NCBI RefSeq assembly: GCF_947255005.1
Contig: NZ_CAMYFI010000084.1
Coordinates: forward strand, 1-7,887
Direction of reading: 5' to 3'
Length of the DNA stretch: 7,887 nt
Origin: an uncultured Tessaracoccus sp.
GTDB lineage: Bacteria; Actinomycetota; Actinomycetes; Propionibacteriales; Propionibacteriaceae
Shown one piece after another: positions 1 to 6,053 of the stretch. The notes below the pieces were generated by a model. The model had not been told where the DNA came from. It worked only from the letters and a program-made list of their open reading frames with translations, and searched no databases. How positions within the stretch are numbered: the first letter of the stretch is position 1; the number at the start of each line of letters is the position of its first letter. A program made the translations under genes and the position numbers.

Positions 1-125
1 GGGGGATGGTTTACGGTGGGCTGCATCGTCTGACCACTCCTTGCGCGAAGTCTGGATGACTAGCCGTAGTGGCAGCGTAGCACCCCGCGAGCTTGCGTTC
101 ACGCAGCGCCCAGATCTGACCCAGG

Positions 126-158
126 TTTTCCACAGAGTTGTCCACATGTTGTGCACAA
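126..158 (+). promoter_or_regulatory. Cluster of three DnaA-box-like 9-mers
   Basis: TTTTCCACA (126-134), TTGTCCACA (138-146) and TTGTGCACA (149-157) lie in the same orientation with starts 12 and 11 bp apart, about one helical turn. Each differs by one or two bases from the general consensus TTATCCACA, and TTGTCCACA is the form common in GC-rich actinobacteria. The third box lies inside the perfect palindrome GTTGTGCACAAC (148-159), so it can also be read on the other strand. No oriC marker gene (dnaA, dnaN, rpmH) is in the window. The cluster could be a DnaA-binding regulatory or titration site, part of a larger origin to the left, or the operator of another regulator. Confidence 0.4.
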
Positions 159-272
159 CTCACATCGCTGTAATTTCGCTGAGGCTCCGTCGGGCGCGAT
201 GATGTCCGGAACCAGACACGCAGTTGAAGGCCCTAGCCACACGCCGGTCATCAGTCGAAACCCACCCATTTT

Positions 273-300
273 CACCCCGTTGCCCACCACGCACGGGGTG
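273..300 (+). repeat. Inverted repeat / hairpin, 8-bp arms
   Basis: CACCCCGT at 273-280 and ACGGGGTG at 293-300 are perfect reverse complements around a 12-nt loop. No T-run follows. It lies about 120 bp before the hydrolase gene. It could terminate an upstream transcript, be part of a leader RNA, or be a protein-binding dyad. Confidence 0.45.
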
Positions 301-337
301 TATGGCCCAACTCGCTCCTTAGGATCAGTCACACATC

Positions 338-365
338 TGGACAACAGGAGTTCGGACAACAGAAT
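338..365 (+). promoter_or_regulatory. Candidate promoter of the secreted hydrolase gene
   Basis: TGGACA at 338-343 matches the -35 consensus TTGACA at five of six bases. CAGAAT at 360-365 matches TATAAT at four of six, with a 16-bp spacer. Transcription would begin near 372 and leave a leader of about 45 nt. The -35 overlaps the first copy of the direct repeat GGACAACAG, and the second copy runs into the -10. Paired repeats placed like this could also bind an activator or repressor. This is inferred from the sequence only. Confidence 0.3.
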
Positions 366-416
366 TTGGGGCCCTGCCCCGACCCCACCGTAACCGCCTC
401 TGAGTAAGGAGTCCGC

Positions 417-1208
417 GTGAAGACCAACAGAACTCGAGTGGCCGCCGCCATCGTGGCAGCCCTAGCCATCGTCGCCTCCATCGTCTCCGCACCCGGCATG
501 GCCCAAGCCGCCGATAACAACAAGGTGGCCTTCGACTACTTCGTGAATAAGGGCCTGACGAAAGAGCAGGCCGCGGGCGTGCTCGGCAACCTGATGCAGG
601 AGTCCGGCAGCCCCATCAACCCCCGCGCCACCCAGTCGCCTGGCCCCGGCCGCGGCATCGCGCAGTGGAGCGTCGGTGAGCGTTGGGCAACGCTGCAGCG
701 GTTTGCCGCCAACCAGGGACGCGACCCCTGGTCGCTCAACCTCCAGCTCGACTTCATCTGGCACGAATTCCAAACCACGGAATCCTACGCCTACCGGCAC
801 CTGAAGGGCACGCGGACCGTCGTTGACGCCACGCTCTCGTTCAGCAGCAAGTTCGAACGCTGCGGCACCTGCCACAACCAGACCCGCATCGCGTACGCTC
901 AGCGCGCCTTCAACACCTACGCCGGCGGCGCCCCCGCCCCAGGGCCTCGGCCCCAGCCGGGTGTCGCGAAGGGCTCTGCCACGGACTTCGTGAACCTCCG
1001 CACCACCCCGAACTTTGGCGGCAGGGTGCTTACCACGATCCCCCGCGGCGTCACGCTCAACGTCCAGTGCCAGATACGCGGCGCCAACGTCCATGGCACG
1101 TATAACTCCGACTGGTGGGCGAAGGTGACCTACAACGGCCTAACGGGTTACGCGTCGCGGGCCTACATCCGGATCGGTCACGATCAACCAGGCGTACCGT
1201 CCTGCTAA
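417..1208 (+). CDS. Secreted peptidoglycan hydrolase: phage-tail-type lysozyme domain plus SH3 domain
   Basis: This 263-aa exported protein probably cleaves cell-wall glycan strands. The GTG start is set by AAGGAG at 406-411, 5 nt upstream. Residues 1-31 are a classic signal peptide: basic MKTNRTR, an Ala/Val/Ile-rich core, then cleavage after AQA (29-31). Residues about 37-169 match the phage tail lysozyme family (PF18013 type): 'LTKEQAAGVLGNLMQESG' with likely catalytic Glu62, 'GRGIAQWS' at 78-85, and 'LDFIWHEF' near 111-118. CGTC at 149-152 could form a disulfide. A Gly/Pro linker (170-182) leads to a bacterial SH3-like domain (about 188-254; 'VNLRTTPN' start, 'GLTGYASRAYI' end) that would bind the wall. 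Cys218 and the C-terminal Cys263 may pair. The gene stands alone and no phage gene is near, so it is probably a housekeeping or competitive wall hydrolase. Confident in the fold class, not in the exact bond cut. Confidence 0.85.
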   Translation: MKTNRTRVAAAIVAALAIVASIVSAPGMAQAADNNKVAFDYFVNKGLTKEQAAGVLGNLMQESGSPINPRATQSPGPGRGIAQWSVGERWATLQRFAANQGRDPWSLNLQLDFIWHEFQTTESYAYRHLKGTRTVVDATLSFSSKFERCGTCHNQTRIAYAQRAFNTYAGGAPAPGPRPQPGVAKGSATDFVNLRTTPNFGGRVLTTIPRGVTLNVQCQIRGANVHGTYNSDWWAKVTYNGLTGYASRAYIRIGHDQPGVPSC

Positions 1209-1221
1209 AGAGCACCCACAA

Positions 1222-1269
1222 CACAGCTGAGGGCCGCACACCGACGTGGATGTGCGGCCCTCAGCTGTG
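1222..1269. terminator. Bidirectional terminator hairpin, 19-bp perfect stem
   Basis: CACAGCTGAGGGCCGCACA (1222-1240) and its exact reverse complement (1251-1269) flank a 10-nt loop. It starts 14 nt after the hydrolase stop and ends 21 nt from the stop of the convergent permease gene, so it can serve both. No U-tract follows on either strand; actinobacterial terminators often lack one. The position and perfect stem make terminator the best reading. Confidence 0.75.
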
Positions 1270-1290
1270 CCCAGGGGCACTAGCGGTGGG

Positions 1291-2757
1291 TCAATCGTTG
1301 CGACGCTCACTCGTCGCGAGCAGACGGTGGTACAGCGGGTGGCTCGCCAGCAGCGACGCGGCCGCCAGCAGCAGACCGACGATCAACACGGTGCCAATCA
1401 TGAGCAAGCCAGAGTCGTTGTTCACGCCCATCTTCATAGCGAAGTTGTACATCGGCAACGCCATCGCCATGCCAAGCCCAGCGCCCAGCACCACACCGAG
1501 CGCCAGCGGCGCGAACGTCTCCAGCCACATCGTCTTGAGGCTGAACGCCGACGGGGCGCCCATCCGCCGCAGCGCCTGCGACTGCTCGGCGCGCTCGATC
1601 GTCGCGGAGGCCTGCGTGATGAGCATCGACGTGGCAGTCAGCACAAACCCCACGGCCAGCGTGATGATGACGCCCTTGGTGAAGTCGAGCTGCGACTCCT
1701 CGACGAAGGTGCGGGTTGCGGCACCGTCGCTCTCCTGAGCATCCACCTGAAATGGCATCAGCGCCATGAACCCGCCGATGAACGACAGCAGCGCAACCCC
1801 GGAGACGCGACGCCACGTGGCGCGCGGGTCTGCGGCGACGCGGCGGGCTGCCCACTTCGACGACGGCCAGGGCAGCTTCGCCCACAGCTTGGCTTCCACC
1901 TGCAGAATCCAAGGCGCCACCAGGTTGATGCCCAGTACGACGGCGACAATGGCGGCGGCGAACATCATGGCCGGCCCCACATCGCCCCTCGGGTTGAAGG
2001 AGCTCGCCACTTGACCGGAGACAGCCAGCAGCACCACGAACACGATGGCTCGAACCCACGACAGTGCGGGTTTATTCGCCCGACGAGACACCCCCAGCGG
2101 GGAGATCCGCACCTGCCGCAACCCTCGCCAGGCAGCGAATAGGCCGACGAGCAGGAGCGCGAGGAGCACCGTCGCGAACAGCCAAGCTGGCAGCAGCATT
2201 TCGTCGAACGTCAGTGGCATCGCTTGCATCGCCAGGTTGCGCCACGCCGGCAGCGTCGCGACGTAGATCACGGAGCCCAACACGGCACCGATGATGGCCT
2301 GGATGGTGGCGTCCAGCAGCGACATCTTCACCACCTCACCGCTGCTCAGCCCCATGAGGCGCAGCACGGCGAGACGACGCTCCCGGCCACGCGCGCCCAG
2401 CACGGCCGCGCCGGCGGCGAGGTTCACCGTCGCGGGGATCAGGAGGGCACACGCGATGCAGGCGAGGACGACGTAAAAACCGAGCACGGAGCCGAAGGTG
2501 GGATCCTCGGCAATCACTTTGGCGTGGAGCCCCGTCGGATGCTTCGAGCGGTTCCAAAATGCCCAGGTGCCGCCCGCGACGGTGAGCGCCAGCGCCGCGG
2601 CAATGGTGTACGCCAGGATGCCGGCGAGGTAGAGCAGACCCTCGCCCTCGCGCGTGCGGAATCGGGCAGCAGTGAGCTGGATGGTGAGCGACGCCAACCC
2701 CGTGGCTGGCTTGTGCGCGCTGTGGGCGGCGGTGGGTTGGGCGGTAGCGACAGGCAT
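1291..2757 (-). CDS. ABC transporter permease, FtsX/MacB-like, about 10 helices
   Basis: This 488-aa integral membrane protein is the permease partner of the ATPase encoded just upstream. I chose the ATG at 2757 ('MPVATAQPT') because AAGGAG lies 8 nt before it and the ATG overlaps the ATPase stop (TGATG), implying translational coupling. An in-frame upstream ATG would read 27 residues into the ATPase gene and has no such support. About ten hydrophobic helices can be seen: 41-62, 91-113, 149-168, 190-210, 234-252, 263-285, 319-336, 363-383, 415-437 and 450-472. Two FtsX-type domains are marked by repeated motifs 'RLAVLRLMG' (128-136) and 'QSQALRRMG' (392-400) after helices 2 and 8. The topology resembles BceB-type permeases, but the loop between helices 7 and 8, which holds a large extracellular domain in BceB, is only about 26 residues. 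The substrate is unknown; lipids, lipoproteins or antimicrobial peptides are typical of the family. Confidence 0.88.
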   Translation of the reverse strand: MPVATAQPTAAHSAHKPATGLASLTIQLTAARFRTREGEGLLYLAGILAYTIAAALALTVAGGTWAFWNRSKHPTGLHAKVIAEDPTFGSVLGFYVVLACIACALLIPATVNLAAGAAVLGARGRERRLAVLRLMGLSSGEVVKMSLLDATIQAIIGAVLGSVIYVATLPAWRNLAMQAMPLTFDEMLLPAWLFATVLLALLLVGLFAAWRGLRQVRISPLGVSRRANKPALSWVRAIVFVVLLAVSGQVASSFNPRGDVGPAMMFAAAIVAVVLGINLVAPWILQVEAKLWAKLPWPSSKWAARRVAADPRATWRRVSGVALLSFIGGFMALMPFQVDAQESDGAATRTFVEESQLDFTKGVIITLAVGFVLTATSMLITQASATIERAEQSQALRRMGAPSAFSLKTMWLETFAPLALGVVLGAGLGMAMALPMYNFAMKMGVNNDSGLLMIGTVLIVGLLLAAASLLASHPLYHRLLATSERRND

Positions 2758-3461
2758 CACACGGTCTCCTTCCGGGCGCTGAGGGGGCTGTCCGCGTGCA
2801 CCAATCCGTCGCGGATCTCCACGAGCCTGGAGCACCACCGAGCGACGCCAATATCGTGCGTGACAAGCACCAACGCGGCACCACTCATCGACACCGACGC
2901 GGTGAGCAGCTGCATCATCTCGTGGCCGGTAGCCTGGTCGAGCGCGCCGGAGGGCTCGTCGGCGAACACCACGGCTGGTTGTCCGACGAGGGCGCGGGCA
3001 ATCGCGACCCGCTGCGCCTGGCCCCCCGACATTTCTGCCGGTCGGCGGTTGCGCAGCTCACCCAAACCGATCTGGTTGAGCACCTCGTCGGCGGCCTGCA
3101 GCGCCTTGCCGGAACGCGTGCCGGTGAGCATGAGCGGGAGCGCAACGTTCTCGCGCGCCGGGAGTTCGGGGATGAGCTGGCCGTCTTGGAACACGAAGCC
3201 GAAGTCGTGCAGGCGGATGTGGGAACGCTCCTTGTCAGGCAGCGCTGACAAGGCATTCCCCGCGAACCGCACCTCGCCCGCGTCGGGGGCGAGCACCCCG
3301 GAGAGGCAGTGCAGCAGCGTGGATTTGCCGGAGCCAGACGGGCCCATGATGGCGACGGTTTCCCCCGCGCCGATGGTGAGGCTGACGCCGGTGAGCGCCT
3401 GCACGTCGCCAAAACGCTTGACGATGTCGGTGGTTGTGAGCAGTGGTTGATTCATGTCCAC
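2757..3461 (-). CDS. ABC transporter ATP-binding protein (LolD/MacB/BceA-like)
   Basis: This 234-aa cytoplasmic ATPase powers the FtsX-type permease encoded next. All nucleotide-binding motifs are intact: Walker A GPSGSGKST (40-48), Q-loop Gln92 in 'FVFQDG', signature SGGQA (145-149), Walker B VVFADEP (164-170) with catalytic Glu169, D-loop 'SGALD' (171-175) and switch His202 in 'VTHD'. Length and motif wording place it in the MacB/LolD/BceA group, which works with FtsX-fold permeases. The start is uncertain: GTG at 3461 gives 'MDMNQPLL', while ATG at 3455 gives 'MNQPLL'. Neither has a clear Shine-Dalgarno sequence. The stop overlaps the permease start by one base. It is transcribed divergently from the two-component genes, and the shared intergenic region holds a dyad that may control it. 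Confidence 0.92.
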   Translation of the reverse strand: MDMNQPLLTTTDIVKRFGDVQALTGVSLTIGAGETVAIMGPSGSGKSTLLHCLSGVLAPDAGEVRFAGNALSALPDKERSHIRLHDFGFVFQDGQLIPELPARENVALPLMLTGTRSGKALQAADEVLNQIGLGELRNRRPAEMSGGQAQRVAIARALVGQPAVVFADEPSGALDQATGHEMMQLLTASVSMSGAALVLVTHDIGVARWCSRLVEIRDGLVHADSPLSARKETV

Positions 3462-3513
3462 TAGTTCATCGTGTCAAAGCTCCGCGCACCATGGCCTGGG
3501 ATTCCGTCTTTGA

Positions 3514-3531
3514 GGTAGTGCTGACACTACC
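3514..3531. promoter_or_regulatory. Perfect dyad in the divergent promoter region, candidate operator
   Basis: GGTAGTG (3514-3520) and CACTACC (3525-3531) are exact inverted repeats separated by CTGA. The site lies between the ABC operon (start 3461) and the kinase gene (start 3565). Read on the minus strand it contains TAGTGT (3529-3524), which fits the TANNNT form of a -10 element and would place an ABC transcript start near 3517. NarL/LuxR-type regulators, the type encoded here, bind inverted heptamers, so self-regulation and control of the transporter are plausible. The partial dyad GTGTCA (3471-3476) with TGACAC (3522-3527) is also present. Confidence 0.45.
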
Positions 3532-3552
3532 CCCGTCCTGCGAAGCAACAGC

Positions 3553-3558
3553 TACATT
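3553..3558 (+). promoter_or_regulatory. Candidate -10 element for a leaderless kinase transcript
   Basis: TACATT fits the actinobacterial -10 pattern TANNNT and ends 6 nt before the GTG start of the kinase gene at 3565. Transcription would then begin at or beside the start codon. No correctly spaced Shine-Dalgarno sequence precedes the GTG; the nearby GGGGGC abuts it too closely. No good -35 is visible. This is the usual arrangement of leaderless actinobacterial genes, but it is inferred here. Confidence 0.4.
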
Positions 3559-3564
3559 GGGGGC

Positions 3565-4323
3565 GTGGTTTGGCCATTTCGGGCGCGAAGGAAGCCTCGC
3601 GCCCTATCGCACGAGGAGCGCGCCGCGCGCACCATCCGGGAGCTCACGGAGTCGCGGCGCGTCATCGTCGACGCCTACGAGGTGGAGCGTCGACGGATCG
3701 AGCGCGACCTCCACGACGGCGCCCAGCAGTACCTCGTCGCCGCCAAGATGCAGCTGGGCGAAGCGCAGCTCTCCCCCGCCCTTGCCAACGACCCCGCCCT
3801 CGCCGCGCTGCTCCGCGACGCGCAGCACACGCTGCAGCAGGGCCTCGACTCGCTGCGCGCCACGGTGCGCGGCATCCACCCGCAGGCGCTCGTCGAGCTG
3901 GGGCTCGAGGCGGCGCTCACCGACGTCGCCAACGCCACCAGCGACGACGTGCGCATCATCTGCCCCAACCCGCTGCCCGAGCTGCCCGAAGGCGTGCTCG
4001 CCGCCGCGTACTTCTTCGCCGTCGAAGCCATCACCAACGCACGGAAATACGCGCCGGGCAAGCCCATTGACGTGCTGCTCACGGCAGGAGCGACGCTGCG
4101 GATTTCCGTCGTCGACCAAGGCCCAGGCGGCGCCACCTTCGTCGACGGGCATGGCCTGGCAGGCATGCGCGAACGCCTCGCCGCGTTCGGCGGATCGCTC
4201 ACGCTCTCCAGCCCCGACGGCGGCCCCACCCAGGTGGCCGCCTCCATCCCCCTGCTCCTGCGACGCGGCGAGGGCGGACTCGTCGCCCACGTCGCTGCCC
4301 AATCGAAGAAGGATCTCCCATGA
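3565..4323 (+). CDS. Soluble two-component sensor histidine kinase without a sensor domain (HisKA_3 type)
   Basis: This 252-aa cytoplasmic kinase should autophosphorylate on His50 and pass the phosphate to the regulator encoded next. The dimerisation/phosphoacceptor box 'EVERRRIERDLHDGAQQ' (39-55) is typical of NarX/LiaS-class kinases (HisKA_3). The ATPase domain has the N-box 'AVEAITNARKYA' (Asn158), the G1 box 'DQGPGG' (184-189) and the G2 box 'GHGLAGM' (195-201), so it looks active. It is short for the class: only about 35 charged residues (many Arg and Glu, probably a coiled coil) precede the H-box. There is no membrane helix, PAS, GAF or HAMP domain. The GTG at 3565 is the only reasonable start, and the sequence before it is the intergenic region, so no sensor part seems to have been missed. 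The signal may come from the divergent ABC transporter or an unknown partner. The stop overlaps the regulator start (ATGA). Confidence 0.9.
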   Translation: MVWPFRARRKPRALSHEERAARTIRELTESRRVIVDAYEVERRRIERDLHDGAQQYLVAAKMQLGEAQLSPALANDPALAALLRDAQHTLQQGLDSLRATVRGIHPQALVELGLEAALTDVANATSDDVRIICPNPLPELPEGVLAAAYFFAVEAITNARKYAPGKPIDVLLTAGATLRISVVDQGPGGATFVDGHGLAGMRERLAAFGGSLTLSSPDGGPTQVAASIPLLLRRGEGGLVAHVAAQSKKDLP

Positions 4324-4997
4324 CAAAACTCGTGCTCGCCGACGACTCCGCCCTGCTGCGCGAGGGGCTCGCCGGCCTGCTGGAGCGCCAGGGGTTCGAG
4401 ATCGTCGCGCACGAGGCAGACGCCGAAAGTCTCGTCGCACGCGTTGACGCGCTCGCCGACGCCGACCAGCTGCCCGACGGCATCATCACCGACGTGCGCA
4501 TGCCGCCCACGATGACCAACGACGGGCTCACCGCAGCTCTGGAACTCAAGCAGCGCTACCCCAAGCTTTCGGTGATGGTGCTGAGCCAGTACGTGTCGCC
4601 CGCCTACGCCCAGCAGCTGTTTGCCCTTGACGGTCCGGCCGACGGAGGCGGCACGGGGTACCTGCTGAAGGACCGCATCTCCGAGGTGGCGGACTTCCTG
4701 GGGCAGCTGAAGGTGGTGCTCGCAGGCGGCGTCGCCATCGACCCCGAGGTGGCTCGGGCGATGATGCGCGCGACGAAGTCCGGACTCGGCACGCTCACTT
4801 CGCGCGAACTCGAAGTGCTGGAGCTCATGGCGCGCGGGCTTGCCAACAGTGAGATCGCGGCACGGCTCTTCATCTCCGGCGCCGCCGTCGCGAAGCACGT
4901 GTCGTCGATTTTCCTGAAACTCGGCCTCAGCCCGTCGGAGGAGAACCGTCGCGTGCGAGCCATCCTCGCCTATCTCGGCGATCGCGCGCAGCCCTAA
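4320..4997 (+). CDS. Two-component response regulator, NarL/LuxR family
   Basis: This 225-aa DNA-binding regulator is the partner of the overlapping kinase gene. AAGGA at 4309-4313 sits 6 nt before the ATG, and the ATGA overlap suggests coupled translation. The receiver domain (1-about 125) has the acidic pair Asp8-Asp9, phosphoacceptor Asp58 in 'IITDVRMPP', Ser89 in 'VMVLSQY' and Lys117 in 'YLLKD', all the key positions. The C-terminal LuxR-type helix-turn-helix (about 156-203) reads 'LTSRELEVLELMARGLANSE' and then '...KHVSSIFLKLGL', followed by the 'RRVRAILAYL' tail common in actinobacterial members. 'MPPTMTNDGL' corresponds to the 'MPPTHTDEGL' form usual in this subgroup. Its likely target is the divergent ABC promoter and its own promoter. 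The gene ends 18 nt before a long palindrome. Confidence 0.92.
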   Translation: MTKLVLADDSALLREGLAGLLERQGFEIVAHEADAESLVARVDALADADQLPDGIITDVRMPPTMTNDGLTAALELKQRYPKLSVMVLSQYVSPAYAQQLFALDGPADGGGTGYLLKDRISEVADFLGQLKVVLAGGVAIDPEVARAMMRATKSGLGTLTSRELEVLELMARGLANSEIAARLFISGAAVAKHVSSIFLKLGLSPSEENRRVRAILAYLGDRAQP

Positions 4998-5015
4998 CGC
5001 CGGGGCGCCAGCCGA

Positions 5016-5100
5016 GAAACTGCAAAACTCGCCATCAGTGCGGCCCCTCCCCGCTCAATCACGCGTGAGGCCTTCCACTGTTGGCGAGTTTTGCAGTTTC
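5016..5100. repeat. 85-bp imperfect palindrome with 19-bp perfect outer arms (terminator or palindromic element)
   Basis: GAAACTGCAAAACTCGCCA (5016-5034) is exactly complementary to 5082-5100. After one T:T mismatch the pairing continues with CAGTG (5036-5040) and CACTG (5076-5080), and GGCC (5042-5045) can pair with GGCC (5069-5072). The stem is therefore about 25 bp plus an inner extension. It lies between the convergent regulator gene (ends 4997) and esterase gene (ends at 5121), where a two-way terminator is expected. The arms are richer in A and T than the surrounding DNA, and I see no target duplication. A dispersed palindromic (REP- or MITE-like) repeat is the alternative. Confidence 0.7.
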
Positions 5101-5120
5101 CTGCCCGCCGACCGGGACGT

Positions 5121-6053
5121 TCACCGCCCGCACCGGACGAAGAACTCCGCCATGTGGCGCAGCGATTGCGTAGCCTGGTCGAGCATCCGAGTGTGCTGCA
5201 GGAACGCGTGAATCACACCGTCGACCACCACCAACTCATGCCCCTCACCGGGCAGGAGCTGGGCGAGGGCGCGGGAGTCGTCGAGGAGGGGGTCGAGCGA
5301 CGTCGCGAGGAGGTGACAAGGGGGAATACCCGTCAAGTTGGCGGCGAGCACGTCGTAGTAGGGGCTGCCGAGATCGTCGGCGTCGATGTAGTGCGCCTGC
5401 CAGGACGCCATCGCGTCGGGGGTCATGCCGTCCCACCAGCCGCCGAGCGTGCGCCGGGACACCGAGTCGCGCAGCCCGTAGCCGCCGTAGGCCAGCAGCA
5501 GGCAGCGGATTCCCGACGCGTCCCCCACCTCGTCGCGCAGCCACAGCCAGGTGGCGACGGCGAGCGTCGCCCCCGCAGAATCGCCGGCGAGGGCGAGGTC
5601 TGCCCCGTCGACGCTCCACTCGTCGGCATGGGCCCGGATGTGCCGCACGACGGCCACGCATTCCTGCACCGGCTGCGGGAAGCGCGCCTCGGGCGCGAGC
5701 GTGTAGTCGACGGATACCACCGTCGCTTCAGCGAGTTGGGCGAGCGTGCGGGTGAGGCGCTCGTGCGTCTCTGGAGACCCGACGATGTACCCGCCCCCGT
5801 GGATCCACACGATGACCGGCGCTCCGGCGTCACCGCCGCGTGCCACCGTCGCGCGCACGGCCCCCCACCGCGTCGGCACTCGGCGCTCTTCGACCAGCAG
5901 CGCCGGCCCGCCCTCGTTCCACCACTGAGCCTCCGCCTCGTACCGCGCGCGCACCGCAGCCATGGAGGTATCCGACGAGCGCACTTCCAGCTCGGCGATC
6001 TTCCGCAGCACCGCCGCCTGCTGCGCGCTCCAGCGCGACGGGACGTCGCTCAC
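5121..6053 (-). CDS. aes: Acetyl esterase, HSL family alpha/beta hydrolase, Aes-like
   Basis: This 310-aa cytoplasmic carboxylesterase should cleave short acyl esters, acetyl esters above all. The oxyanion-hole motif HGGG (85-88), nucleophile Ser159 in 'GDSAGA', Asp254 in 'DPLLDDSR' and His282 in 'GVIHAFL' complete the hormone-sensitive-lipase-type catalytic set. Several stretches closely match what I remember of E. coli Aes: 'DYTLAPEARFPQ', 'GYGLRDSVSRRTLGGWWDGM' and 'HAFL...RM'. The length (E. coli Aes is about 319 aa) and lack of a signal peptide also agree. The GTG start overlaps the stop of the glycosidase gene (GTGA); GAGGAG lies 11 nt upstream, rather far. E. coli Aes also binds the maltose activator MalT and alpha-galactosidase; whether that holds here is unknown, but the sugar-enzyme neighbour is suggestive. 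It is the last gene of its operon. Confidence 0.88.
   Translation of the reverse strand: MSDVPSRWSAQQAAVLRKIAELEVRSSDTSMAAVRARYEAEAQWWNEGGPALLVEERRVPTRWGAVRATVARGGDAGAPVIVWIHGGGYIVGSPETHERLTRTLAQLAEATVVSVDYTLAPEARFPQPVQECVAVVRHIRAHADEWSVDGADLALAGDSAGATLAVATWLWLRDEVGDASGIRCLLLAYGGYGLRDSVSRRTLGGWWDGMTPDAMASWQAHYIDADDLGSPYYDVLAANLTGIPPCHLLATSLDPLLDDSRALAQLLPGEGHELVVVDGVIHAFLQHTRMLDQATQSLRHMAEFFVRCGR

Larger units (their letters stand above)
1..416. other. Non-coding region upstream of the secreted hydrolase gene
   Basis: I see no convincing gene here. The short open frames on both strands lack ribosome binding sites and recognisable protein sequence. Plus-strand frame 1 stops at 31-33, so the first 33 bases could be the last codons of an upstream gene, but ten codons are too few to judge. 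The region holds three DnaA-box-like 9-mers at 126-157, an 8-bp-arm hairpin at 273-300, a 9-bp direct repeat (GGACAACAG at 339-347 and 354-362), a small GGGGC/GCCCC hairpin at 368-380 and a candidate promoter. It is rich in small dyads and looks regulatory. Confidence 0.55.

Noticed and set aside
94..105. Small dyad TGCGT-TC-ACGCA
   Set aside because: A 2-nt loop and 5-bp arms in GC-rich DNA are expected by chance; nothing else supports it.
2..202. Open plus-strand frame (frame 2) entering from the left edge, possible 3' end of a gene
   Set aside because: It runs through the DnaA-box cluster, and the predicted residues show no recognisable domain; with no left context it cannot be supported.
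160..416. Possible c-di-AMP (ydaO-type) riboswitch before the wall hydrolase gene
   Set aside because: Motifs such as GGAACCA are loosely reminiscent, but I could not lay out the conserved core or its paired stems; it needs a covariance-model search.
417..1208. Prophage remnant suggested by the phage-tail lysozyme domain
   Set aside because: The protein has a Sec signal peptide and SH3 domain, stands alone, and none of its neighbours is a phage gene.
1246..2142. 298-codon plus-strand frame opposite the permease gene
   Set aside because: It starts inside the terminator hairpin, and its Arg/His/Gln-rich translation has no fold signal, while the minus strand encodes clear membrane helices.
2224..3450. 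408-codon open frame on the plus strand opposite the ABC ATPase and permease genes
   Set aside because: It runs across two real minus-strand genes, has no family resemblance and has no ribosome site; it is a codon-bias artefact.
3443..4447. 334-codon plus-strand frame overlapping the kinase gene in another frame
   Set aside because: It is Ser/Arg/Pro-rich low complexity; the kinase frame contains the H, N and G boxes.
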